64,000 nucleotides of DNA from Sphaerisporangium rubeum (lineage in GTDB: Bacteria; Actinomycetota; Actinomycetes; Streptosporangiales; Streptosporangiaceae): the NCBI RefSeq assembly GCF_014207705.1, contig NZ_JACHIU010000001.1, forward strand, positions 3,774,501 to 3,838,500. The letters run 5' to 3'. Below, one piece after another: positions 33,515 to 41,720 of this stretch (positions are counted from its first letter, which is position 1; each line of letters starts with the position of its first letter). The position numbers and the translations under genes were made by a program. A model generated the notes under the pieces. The model was given only the letters and a program-made list of their open reading frames with translations. It did not search any database and was not told the origin of the DNA.

Positions 33515-34315
33515 ATGATGACCACGATGATCGCCGTCCGCGTCTCCCCCGCCAGGATCGGCGCGGTGATCGGCCGCAACGTCGGCGTGATGCGCTCGGG
33601 ACCGCAGTACTGGCTGGTCCTGCTGTCGGGGTTCTGCGAGCCGCTGCTGTACCTGCTGTCCATCGGCGTCGGCGTCGGCGCGCTGGTCGGCGACCTTTCC
33701 GTGGACGGCCGCACCCTGCCGTACGCCGCGTTCGTCGCCCCCGCGATGCTCGCGGTGTCGGCCATGAACGGCGCGCTGGCCGAGACGACGATCAACTTCT
33801 TCTTCAAGATGAAGTACCAGAAGACGTTCGACGCGGTGCTCGCCACCCCCGTGGGGCCGATGGAGATCGCGCTCGGGGAGCTCGGCTGGGCCATGATCCG
33901 CGGCTCGGTGTACACCGCGGCGTTCCTGGTGGTGATGACGGCCTTCGGTCTGGTGGCGCCGCTGTGGGCCCTGGCCGCGTTCCCCGCGACCATGCTGGTG
34001 GGGCTGGCGTTCGGCGCGGCCGGCATGGCGGTCAGCACCCTGATCCGCGGGTGGCCCGACTTCGACATGATGAACGTCACCCAGTTCGCGCTGTTCCTGT
34101 TCTCCGGCACCTTCACCCCCGTCCAGGACTACCCCGCCGCCATCCAGGTGGTGGTGCAGGTGACGCCGCTGTACCACGCGGTCGGGCTGGTGCGCGACCT
34201 GTGCCTCGGGACACCGGGGTGGGGGTCGCTCGGCCACGCCGCGTACCTGGCGGTGCTCACCGCCGCCGGCCTGGCGTTCGCCGCGTCCCGGCTGCGGCGC
34301 AAGCTCCTGGTCTGA
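33515..34315 (+). CDS. ABC-2 permease 2
   Basis: A 266-residue permease with six helices, related to but distinct from the preceding one. Conserved elements include SGFCEPLLYLLSIGVGVG, FVAPAMLAVSAMNGAL, and LFLFSGTFTPVQDYP, the ABC-2 signature before the last helices. It begins six bases after the previous stop. A two-permease plus one-ATPase design implies a heterodimeric membrane domain over an ATPase homodimer. Confidence 0.9.
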   Translation: MMTTMIAVRVSPARIGAVIGRNVGVMRSGPQYWLVLLSGFCEPLLYLLSIGVGVGALVGDLSVDGRTLPYAAFVAPAMLAVSAMNGALAETTINFFFKMKYQKTFDAVLATPVGPMEIALGELGWAMIRGSVYTAAFLVVMTAFGLVAPLWALAAFPATMLVGLAFGAAGMAVSTLIRGWPDFDMMNVTQFALFLFSGTFTPVQDYPAAIQVVVQVTPLYHAVGLVRDLCLGTPGWGSLGHAAYLAVLTAAGLAFAASRLRRKLLV

Positions 34316-34352
34316 CAGGGATTGCGGGGGGCGGCTAGAGTCGGTCGGCGTA

Positions 34353-34377
34353 CCACCGGGCCGGACAGGGCCGGTGG
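34353..34377 (+). promoter_or_regulatory. Leader hairpin before the SMR gene
   Basis: CCACCGG (34353-34359) pairs with CCGGTGG (34371-34377) around an 11-base interior. TAGAGT at 34335-34340 could be the -10 of a transcript that starts just before the hairpin, leaving a leader of about 50 bases with GGAGGG at 34383. The structure does not match guanidine riboswitch classes that I know (no ACGR tetraloop pair). Confidence 0.35.
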
Positions 34378-34394
34378 GGAATGGAGGGAATCCG

Positions 34395-34718
34395 ATGGCG
34401 TGGGTGCTGCTCGCGGCCGCGATCGCGTGCGAGGTGCTCGCCACGTCCGCGCTGAAGCTCAGCGACGGGTTCTCCCGCACCGGCTGGTCGGTGGTGGTGG
34501 TGACCGGGTACATCGCGTCGTTCGCGCTGCTCGCGCAGGTGCTGCGGCTGAAGATGGAGGTCGGCGTCGCGTACGCCGTGTGGGCCGGCGTCGGCACCGC
34601 CGCGATCGCCCTCATCGGCGTGCTGTTCCTCGGCGAGGGCCTCAGCCCGGCCAAGGTCGGCGGCATCATCCTGATTATCGCCGGCGCCGTCCTGCTGAAC
34701 CTGGCGGGGTCCCACTGA
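34395..34718 (+). CDS. Small multidrug resistance (SMR) family transporter
   Basis: A 107-residue, four-helix transporter of the EmrE/QacC/SugE family that works as a dimer. The conserved membrane Glu is in AIACEVLATSALKLSDGF (Glu about residue 13), followed by GWSVVVVTGYIASFALLAQ and the AYAVWAGVGTA segment. The KLSDGF pattern and YAVWAG match drug-exporting SMRs more than guanidinium exporters, but the split is not certain. GGAGGG lies six bases before the ATG at 34395. It follows the ABC-2 operon by 79 bases with its own leader. Confidence 0.92.
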   Translation: MAWVLLAAAIACEVLATSALKLSDGFSRTGWSVVVVTGYIASFALLAQVLRLKMEVGVAYAVWAGVGTAAIALIGVLFLGEGLSPAKVGGIILIIAGAVLLNLAGSH

Positions 34719-34944
34719 CCCTCACCCGGCAGGCCCGGTCAGGCGGCACCTGCGAGGCCCCGTCCACGGTCACGGCGCTCTGCTCCCCCCGCATCGCCGG
34801 CCGCCGCGGACCGCTCGGCCGGGACGCTCGGCGCACGCCGGCCGGCAGCCCTACCCGTGTCCGGCGTCGCGAGCCGGCCGGCCCGCGCCGATGTGTCCCG
34901 GTGACGTCACGTACGGCGCCGCTCGTGCTGAAAGGAACGCACCG

Positions 34945-35271
34945 ATGATCCTCCACCTGGCGCTGGCCGCCGACTGGGACGCCGCGCATGACGCCGGGGA
35001 GTACCGCGTCTCCACCCTCGGCCGCACCCTGGAGCAGGAGGGCTACATCCACGCCTGCACCGGCATGACGCAACTGCACGGCGTCGCCGCGCGCTACTAC
35101 CGCGGCGTCACCGAACCCCTGGTCGTGCTGGCCGTCGAGGAGACCCTGCTCGGCAGCCCGGTGATCCTGGAGACCCCACCCGGCGCCGCGGAACGGTTCC
35201 CCCACATCTACGGCCCGATCCCCGTGACGGCGGTGGTGTCGGCCACCCCCTACCGGCCGCCGGGGGACTGA
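34945..35271 (+). CDS. DUF952 family protein
   Basis: A 108-residue protein with the DUF952 pattern: YRVSTLGRTLEQEGYIHACT near residue 20 (the GYIHAC/S core), LVVLAVEE, and FPHIYGPIPVTAVV at the end. The fold is related to ADP-ribosyltransferase-like or glutathione-transferase-associated domains and no reaction is established. AAAGGAA sits seven bases upstream of the ATG. The 226 bases before it hold no other gene. Confidence 0.88.
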   Translation: MILHLALAADWDAAHDAGEYRVSTLGRTLEQEGYIHACTGMTQLHGVAARYYRGVTEPLVVLAVEETLLGSPVILETPPGAAERFPHIYGPIPVTAVVSATPYRPPGD

Positions 35272-35348
35272 CCGGGACGGCACCGGCGATCGTGGGGCCG
35301 GTGTGTCCGGGTTGCGCGGGGTATCGAAAACGTGTTCCACTGTGGGGC

Positions 35349-36335
35349 ATGCGTTTCGACGCTCTTCCCCTCGTCGCGGACGCTCCCGCGGCACTCCCGC
35401 GGATCGAGCGCCGCGCGGTGCGCCGGCAGCGCGGCGCCACCACCTTCTACGAGGTGGCGGCCCGCACCGTCATCGACAAGGTCCCCCCGGCGCTAGGGCT
35501 GGACGCCGGCTGGGCCGTCAGCCCCTACCGCGGCTGCGCGCACGCGTGCCTGTACTGCTCGGGCCGGCGCGGCCACCGCTACCTCGGGCTGGACGGTGAG
35601 CGGGACTTCGGCACGTCCATCGTGGTCAAGACCGACGCCGCGCGGCGGCTGCGGGCCGAGCTCGGCAAGCCCGCCTGGCGCGGCGGGACGATCGCCATCG
35701 GCCTGACCGGGGACTGCTACCAGCAGGCCGAGGCCACCTACCGGCTGATGCCCGGCATCATGGCGGCGCTGCGCGACACCGCCACCCCGTTCCAGATCAT
35801 GACCAAGAGCACCCTGGTGCTGCGCGACGCCGAGCTGATCGCGCAGGCCGCGCAGGTCTGCGACGCGCGGGTCATGGTGTCGATCGGCTTCGTGGACGAC
35901 CGGCTGCGCCGCGCCGTCGAGCCCGGCGCGCCGAGCGCGCAGAAACGCCTGGAGCTGTGCGCCGAGCTGAACGACCGCGGCGCCGCCTGCGGGGTGCTGA
36001 TGGCCCCCATCCTGCCGTGCCTCACCGATTCGGAGGACCAGCTGCGGGCCGTGGTGCGCCGCGTCGCCGAGACCGGCGCGGTGAGCATCACCCCGATGGT
36101 GCTGCAACTGCCCCCCGGCGCACGCGACTGGTACCTGCGCTGGCTCGCCGACGAGCACCCCGCGCTGCTGCCCCGGTACGCCGAGCTGTACGGCGCGGGC
36201 CCGGTGGCCGCACAGGCCTACCGCGACCGCGTCACCACCCGTGTCGCCGAGCTGGCCCGCCTGTACGGCATCGGCGCCGGCCACCGCCCCTGGGCCCCGG
36301 TCCGCGACGCCGACCACCAGATGGCCCTGCTCTGA
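35349..36335 (+). CDS. Radical SAM protein, Rv2578c/SPL-like
   Basis: A 328-residue radical SAM protein. The cluster motif is GCAHACLYCSGRRGHRYLG (Cys at C-x3-C-x2-C), near residue 62, preceded by WAVSPYRG. ALGLTGDCYQQAEATYRL-like and TKSTLVLRDAELI segments match the actinobacterial Rv2578c group related to spore photoproduct lyase. The usual aromatic after the third Cys is replaced by Ser (CLYCSG), a mild departure. The reaction is unknown. The start at 35349 is set by homology; no clear ribosome binding site. Confidence 0.87.
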   Translation: MRFDALPLVADAPAALPRIERRAVRRQRGATTFYEVAARTVIDKVPPALGLDAGWAVSPYRGCAHACLYCSGRRGHRYLGLDGERDFGTSIVVKTDAARRLRAELGKPAWRGGTIAIGLTGDCYQQAEATYRLMPGIMAALRDTATPFQIMTKSTLVLRDAELIAQAAQVCDARVMVSIGFVDDRLRRAVEPGAPSAQKRLELCAELNDRGAACGVLMAPILPCLTDSEDQLRAVVRRVAETGAVSITPMVLQLPPGARDWYLRWLADEHPALLPRYAELYGAGPVAAQAYRDRVTTRVAELARLYGIGAGHRPWAPVRDADHQMALL

Positions 36336-36395
36336 CGTTTCCGCGCCGGCCCGCGACCGGCCCCCTCGGCAGAGCGCCGGCCGGCCGGCGCGGTG

Positions 36396-37718
36396 TCAGC
36401 CGGTGACCGTGGTCTCGCCGGTCGGGCTGGTCTGGCCGGTCGGCTGGCCGGTGGGGTCGGCGGTGGGGTCGGCGGAGGGAGTGGCCGTCGGGGTGCTCTT
36501 CTTGGCGGTCTTCGGCAGCGCGCTGCCCTTGCGCCACTCCTTGAACGGCATCTGCCAAAAGCCCCAGCCGTTGTTCCACTCCAGCGAGCGGTTGGTGCCG
36601 GTGATCTTCACGACGTCGCCGCGGTGGAAGTTGTCGTAGTACCACTTGGCCTGGTCGGGACGCGCGTTGACGCAGCCGTGGCTGACGTTGGCGCGGCCCT
36701 GGGACCCGACCGACCACGGCGCGCTGTGGACGTACTCGCCGCTGTTGGAGATCCGCACCGCGTGGTTGACGATCTCCTTGTAGTAGCCGGGGTCGCCTTC
36801 CTTCTTCCCGGGGGAGATCATGGTGACCGGGTTGCCGCGCTCCATGGTCAGGTGGATGCCGTTGGTGGTGGTGTACTCGCGGGTGGTGGCCTTGCCGGCG
36901 CTGATCGGCATGCGCTTGACGACCTTGCCGTCCTTGCGCACCACCATGGTGTGCGACGACACGCTGACCGTGCTGACCCACGCCGCGCCGATCTTCATGG
37001 TGGTGGCGTAGTTGCGCACGCCGTACATGTCGGCGGCGGCGCGCACCCCCTGCAGGTCGGCGTTGAACGTGACCTTCTGGTGCGCCGACCAGAACTTGGC
37101 GGGCCGGTAGATGACCTGCCGGTCGGTGATCCACCGCCACGCGCCGGTGTGCGGCTTCTCGGAGGTGACGGTGAGCGCGCCTTCCACCGACTTCTTGTCC
37201 TTGACCTCCTGGTCGAACGTCACCATGATCGGCATGCCGATGCCGAGGGTCTCCCCCTTGACGTTGGGGGTGATGTCGGCGATCCGCAGCTGCCTGGCCG
37301 GGGTGAGGGTCTTGAAGGCGCTGGTGACGGTCGCCGGGCCGCCCTCACCGGAGGCGCTGGCCGTCACGGTGTACGCGGCGGCGGGCCGCAGGGTGCCGGT
37401 GGACGTCCAGCGGGTCCGCTCGGAGTTGAACTTCCCCTCGACCGGCTTGCCGCCGCTGGTCACGCTGACCTCCTCCAGCGCACCTCCGTCGGCGGTGACC
37501 ACGACCGGCTTGTCGGGACGGACCTTGGCCGCCCCCTTGACCGGGCTCACCTGGATCACCGGAGCGGGGACGGCCGGAGCGGTCGCGGTGTCCGGGCCGG
37601 AGGAGCTCCCCGGCAGCGCGGGACCGCCGCCGGAGCACGACGACACCGTCAGCAGGCCCGCGACCACCAGGGCGAGCGTGGCGGTAGGAGTCCCGAGTCG
37701 CTGACGTATGCCCCGCAC
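36396..37718 (-). CDS. L,D-transpeptidase lipoprotein
   Basis: A 440-residue exported enzyme that makes 3-3 cross-links in peptidoglycan. The N-terminal lipoprotein signal ends LLTVSSC (lipobox Cys about residue 28). Two Ig-like domains follow (about 50-250), then a YkuD catalytic domain with NHAVRISNSGEYVHSAP and SHGCVNAR (catalytic Cys near residue 360). The C-terminal about 40 residues are a Pro/Thr/Gly repeat tail. This is the actinobacterial LdtMt2-type layout. Two GTG starts are close together; the one at 37718 is eight bases after GGGGGAG and is preferred to that at 37724. Confidence 0.94.
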   Translation of the reverse strand: MRGIRQRLGTPTATLALVVAGLLTVSSCSGGGPALPGSSSGPDTATAPAVPAPVIQVSPVKGAAKVRPDKPVVVTADGGALEEVSVTSGGKPVEGKFNSERTRWTSTGTLRPAAAYTVTASASGEGGPATVTSAFKTLTPARQLRIADITPNVKGETLGIGMPIMVTFDQEVKDKKSVEGALTVTSEKPHTGAWRWITDRQVIYRPAKFWSAHQKVTFNADLQGVRAAADMYGVRNYATTMKIGAAWVSTVSVSSHTMVVRKDGKVVKRMPISAGKATTREYTTTNGIHLTMERGNPVTMISPGKKEGDPGYYKEIVNHAVRISNSGEYVHSAPWSVGSQGRANVSHGCVNARPDQAKWYYDNFHRGDVVKITGTNRSLEWNNGWGFWQMPFKEWRKGSALPKTAKKSTPTATPSADPTADPTGQPTGQTSPTGETTVTG

Positions 37719-37961
37719 GTTCACTTCTCCCCCAGTCGGCAAAGACCCATGAAAAAAACCCTAATAGGCACGCGCACCGATACGTACGTCTTTGAGGCGA
37801 GTTAGATTACATTTCGGCTACTAGACGGGACGAAAAGGGACCTGATCAGGCCCGTGGCCTGGTCACCGTTCTCCGGGGTCTTTACCGGCCGGCGGGACGG
37901 GTTCGGGCCGGTGATGTCCGGCAGGGGACATCGAGGAATGATCAACGCGCACGCCGGGAAG

Positions 37962-38008
37962 CCGGAGAACGACCGGCGCGCTGCCGGGGCCGGGGAACGA
38001 CCGGCGCG
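37962..38008 (+). repeat. 19-bp direct repeat pair
   Basis: CCGGRGAACGACCGGCGCG occurs at 37962-37980 and 37990-38008 with one difference, in the 310-base gap between the transpeptidase start and the helicase stop. The rest of the gap (37740-37830) is AT-rich and probably holds the transpeptidase promoter. Confidence 0.75.
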
Positions 38009-38028
38009 GGCCCCGCGTGCGCCGGGGG

Positions 38029-40242
38029 TCAGTCGCGGTGCAGCCGGTGGGTGAGGCCGGTGTGGCGGCGGCCGGCGCCGCGGGTGCGGACCGCCTGGCC
38101 GAGGGCCCGGCGCGACCCCACCAGCACCACCAGTTTCTTGGCGCGGGTCACCGCCGTGTACAGCAGGTTGCGCTGCAGCATCATCCAGGCGCTGGTGGCC
38201 AGCGGCACCACCACCGCGGGATACTCGCTGCCCTGCGACCGGTGGATGGACACCGCGTACGCGTGCGCCAGCTCGTCCAGCTCGTCGAAGGCGTAGTCGA
38301 CGGCCTCGTCCTCGTCGGTGCGCACCGTCAGCCGGCCGTCCTCGGGCCGCAGGTCCACCACCACCCCCACGGTCCCGTTGAACACCCCCGCCGTGCCTTT
38401 GTCGTAGTTGTTGCGCAACTGGGTGACCTTGTCGCCGATCCGGAACACCCGCCCCCCGTACCGCCGCTCCGGCATGCCCTCCCGGGACGGGGTCAGCGCC
38501 TCCTGCAGCACCGTGTTCAGGTTGCCGGCCCCGGCGGCCCCCCGGTGCATCGGCGCCAGCACCTGCACGTCCCGCCGCGGATCCAGCCCGAACCGGCGCG
38601 GGATGCGCCGCGCCACCACGTCCACCGTCAGCTCCGCGATCTCCTCAGGCTCCTCGCACGGGAACAGGAAGAAGTCCGCCATGCCGTCCAGCACCGGGTG
38701 CAGGCCGCTGTTGATGCGGTGCGCGTTGACCACCACCCCCGACTTCTGCGCCTGCCGGAAGATCTGCGTCAGCCGCACCCGCGGCAGCACCTCGGCGGCC
38801 AGCAGGTCACGCAGCACCTCCCCCGCACCCACCGACGGCAACTGGTCCACGTCCCCCACGAACAACACGTGCGCACCGGGAGCGACCGCCTTGACGAGCT
38901 TGTTGGCCAGCAGCAGATCCAGCATGGACGCCTCGTCCACCACCAGCAGGTCGGCGTCCAGCGGGTTGTCCTTGTCGAACGTGGCGTCCCCACCGGGCCG
39001 CAACTGCAGCAACCGGTGCACCGTGGTGGCCTCGTGACCGGTCAGCTCGGCCAGCCGCTTGGCCGCGCGGCCCGTCGGGGCCGCCAGCACCACCTTGGCC
39101 TTCTTGGCGCGCGCCAGCGTGACGATGGACCGCACCGTGAAGCTCTTGCCGCACCCCGGGCCGCCGGTCAGCACCGCCACCTTGGACGTCAGCGCCAGCC
39201 GCACCGCCTGCGCCTGCTCGGCCGCCAGATCGGTACCGGTCCGCTCACGCAGCCACGAAAGCGCCGCGTCCCAGTCGACCGACCGGAACATCCCCAGCCG
39301 GTCGTGACCGCCGTCCAGCAGCCGCAGCAGCGCACCCGCCAGTGACAGCTCGGCCCGGTGGAACGGCACCAGGTACACCGCGGGCACCGTGCCGTCGGCG
39401 GCCGGCACCTCCTCGCGCACCACCCCCTCCTCGGCCACCAGCCGCTCCAGGCAGGACGCCACCAGCTCGGCCGGCACCCCGAGGATCTTCACCGCGTCCC
39501 CCACCAGATTGGGGGCCGGCAGGTAGCAGTGACCGCCGTCGGCGGCCTGTGACAGCGTGTACCGCAACCCCGCCTTGACCCGCTCGGGACTGTCGTGCGG
39601 GATGCCGACCGCCTGCGCGATGGTGTCGGCCGTCTTGAACCCGATGCCCCACACGTCGTCGGCCAGCCGGTACGGCTCCGAACGCACCACCGTGATGGAC
39701 GCGTCACCGTACTGCTTGAAGATCCGCACCGCGATGGACGTCGACACCCCGACCCCCTGCAGGAACACCATCACCTCCTTGATGACCTTCTGTTCCTCCC
39801 ACGCCGCCGCGATCATCTTGGTCCGCTTGGGCCCGAGCCCCGGCACCTCCACCAGCCGCTGCGGCGCCGTCTCGATCACCTCCAGCGTGTCCAGACCGAA
39901 ATGACCCACGATCCGCTCGGCCATCCTGGGCCCGATCCCCTTGATCAGCCCCGACCCCAGATACCGCTGGATCCCCTGCACCGTCGCCGGCAACACGGTC
40001 GCGTACGACCACACCTCGAACTGCCGCCCGTACCGCGGATGACTCCCCCACCGGCCCGTCAGCCGCAGACTCTCCCCCACCTGGGCCCCCAGCAACGGCC
40101 CCACCGCCGTGACCAGCTCGTCCCCGCCCCGCTCCACCGCCACCCGCGCGATGGTGTACCCGGTCTCCTCGTTGGCGTAGGTGACGCGCTCCAGCACTCC
40201 GTGGAGGCTCACCCCGGGGGAACCACCCGACGCAGTCGTCAC
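38029..40242 (-). CDS. recD2: RecD2-like ATP-dependent DNA helicase
   Basis: A 737-residue SF1B helicase moving 5' to 3'. The N-terminal OB-like and helix-hairpin-helix region (GSGLIKGIGPRMAERIVGHF near residue 95; EVPGLGPKRTKMI near 130) is characteristic of RecD2, which acts without RecBC. Motor motifs: Walker A VLTGGPGCGKSFTVRSI near residue 340, Walker B LLVVDEASMLDL near 415, QLPSVGAGEVLRD, and YAVSIHRSQGSEYP with LLYTAVTRAKKLVVLVG at the C-terminus. GTG at 40242 is five bases after AAAGGGG. A TACCCT box lies about 33 bases upstream. Confidence 0.93.
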   Translation of the reverse strand: MTTASGGSPGVSLHGVLERVTYANEETGYTIARVAVERGGDELVTAVGPLLGAQVGESLRLTGRWGSHPRYGRQFEVWSYATVLPATVQGIQRYLGSGLIKGIGPRMAERIVGHFGLDTLEVIETAPQRLVEVPGLGPKRTKMIAAAWEEQKVIKEVMVFLQGVGVSTSIAVRIFKQYGDASITVVRSEPYRLADDVWGIGFKTADTIAQAVGIPHDSPERVKAGLRYTLSQAADGGHCYLPAPNLVGDAVKILGVPAELVASCLERLVAEEGVVREEVPAADGTVPAVYLVPFHRAELSLAGALLRLLDGGHDRLGMFRSVDWDAALSWLRERTGTDLAAEQAQAVRLALTSKVAVLTGGPGCGKSFTVRSIVTLARAKKAKVVLAAPTGRAAKRLAELTGHEATTVHRLLQLRPGGDATFDKDNPLDADLLVVDEASMLDLLLANKLVKAVAPGAHVLFVGDVDQLPSVGAGEVLRDLLAAEVLPRVRLTQIFRQAQKSGVVVNAHRINSGLHPVLDGMADFFLFPCEEPEEIAELTVDVVARRIPRRFGLDPRRDVQVLAPMHRGAAGAGNLNTVLQEALTPSREGMPERRYGGRVFRIGDKVTQLRNNYDKGTAGVFNGTVGVVVDLRPEDGRLTVRTDEDEAVDYAFDELDELAHAYAVSIHRSQGSEYPAVVVPLATSAWMMLQRNLLYTAVTRAKKLVVLVGSRRALGQAVRTRGAGRRHTGLTHRLHRD

Positions 40243-40258
40243 CGGACCCCTTTCCCCA

Positions 40259-40272
40259 GGCGCTTTTGCGCC
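40259..40272. promoter_or_regulatory. GGCGC-TTTT-GCGCC palindrome upstream of recD2
   Basis: A perfect 5-4-5 inverted repeat between the probable -10 box TACCCT (minus strand, 40275-40280) and the ribosome binding site of the helicase gene. It may be an operator near the transcription start or a 5' hairpin. Confidence 0.4.
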
Positions 40273-40416
40273 AAGGGTAGAGGAGCCCGGCGACACCTGA
40301 GTGCCCCTGAGCGGCGTCCTCACCGGGAATGGGGCCGGCCGGATGCACGGCATCGGTCACCCCCGCGCGCACGACCTGCGCCGGGGCCCTGGCGCGGGAG
40401 GCGGCGGCGGGTGACC

Positions 40417-41534
40417 ATGGGGGCCATGGAGACCGTTCCCGAGTGGTTCGTGACCCTGGCCGGGGAGTTGCTCGCGGTGCCCTCGGTGGCGGACCGTCCG
40501 GCCGATCTGCACCGGGCCCTGGAGCTGGTGCTGGACGTCACCGGGCCCGGATTCACGGTGGAGCGGTTCGAGTCCGGCGGCAAGCCGAGCGCGCTGGTGT
40601 ATCCCGCCGCGGCGTCGCGTCCCCGGTTCCCGGTGATCCTCAACGCGCACCTGGACGTGGTCCCCGCGCCGCCGGAGCAGTTCGTCCCCCGGCGCGAGGG
40701 GGACCGGCTGTACGCCAGGGTGCGCAGGACATGAAGGTGTCGGCGCTGGTGATGGCGTGGGTGTTCCGCGAGCAGGCCGCGGCCCTGCCGTACCCGGTCG
40801 CGCTGCAGCTGGTCACCGACGAGGAGGTCGGGGGACGCGACGGCACGCTGCACCAGCTCAGGAACGGTGTCATCGCCGACTTCGTCGTGATCGGCGAGCA
40901 GAGCCGCCTGCAGGTGGTGACCGACTCCAAAGGCATGGTCGTGGCGAACCTGCGGGCCACCGGTCACGCCGCGCACGGCGCCTACCCCTGGCTCGGGGAC
41001 AACGCGCTGCTCAAACTGATGCGCAGCGTCGGCAACGTGCTGGACCGGTACCCGGTCGCCACCGAGGAGGTCTGGCGCACCACGGTGAACCTCGCGCGGA
41101 TCGAGACACCGGCCGCCGCGCGCAACCAGGTCCCCGCCGCGGCCGAGGCGTGGCTGGACATCCGGTTCACACCGCAGGACCACGACCTGGACGGCCGGAC
41201 CACCGAGCAGGTCGCCGAGTATCTGCGGGGGTTCTGCGAGCCCGGTGTCACCCCGGTCGTCGACCACGTCGACCCCCCGCACCACGCCGATCAGCACAGC
41301 CCCGACGTGCGCGCGCTGCGTGCGGCGGCGAGCCGGGAAGGCTACGACGCGCCGTTCCTGCGCAAGCACGGCGCCGCCGACGGACGGTTCTACTACGAGC
41401 GGGGGGTCGACGCGGTGATCTTCGGCATCGGCGGCGACGGCCAGCACGGGCCGCAGGAGTACGCCGACCTGACGACGGTGCTGCCGTACCGGCGAGCGCT
41501 CACGGCGTTCCTGCGCGACCGCCGGCCCGAGTGA
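40417..41534 (+). pseudogene. M20-family metallopeptidase broken by a 1-base frameshift
   Basis: An M20/ArgE/DapE-type zinc peptidase in two frames. The first frame starts at ATG 40417 (or 40426, METVPEWF) and carries VILNAHLDVVP, with the first metal His and Asp, but stops just after DRLYARVRR. The second frame supplies the rest from QDMKVSALVMAW, where family members read G-x-x-D-M-K-G. It includes the catalytic EE (VTDEEVGG), the dimerisation domain with GHAAHGAYPWLGDNA, and a normal C-terminus. One extra G in the GGG run at 40718-40720 would restore ARGAQDMK and a 372-residue protein. Either a real recent loss of function, programmed slippage, or a sequencing error in a G run. Confidence 0.85.
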
Positions 41535-41720
41535 CCACGCCGTTGGTCGCGGGGGTGGCAGCAAGCGTCCCTCCGGTCTTGGCAAGCCGGACACCCGGGG
41601 ATCACCGCAGGTCAGGATGGGGACGGCGGGCCGTGCCGCCGGGATGGGCCCGCCGCCGCCGGCAGGGGTCACGTGGCGGCGGGTATCCTCCCCGCAGGGT
41701 GCACACGGCGGGAGGCCGGC

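Noticed and set aside
34353..34377. Guanidine riboswitch upstream of the SMR gene
   Set aside because: The hairpin lacks the conserved loops of the known classes; only a structured leader is claimed.
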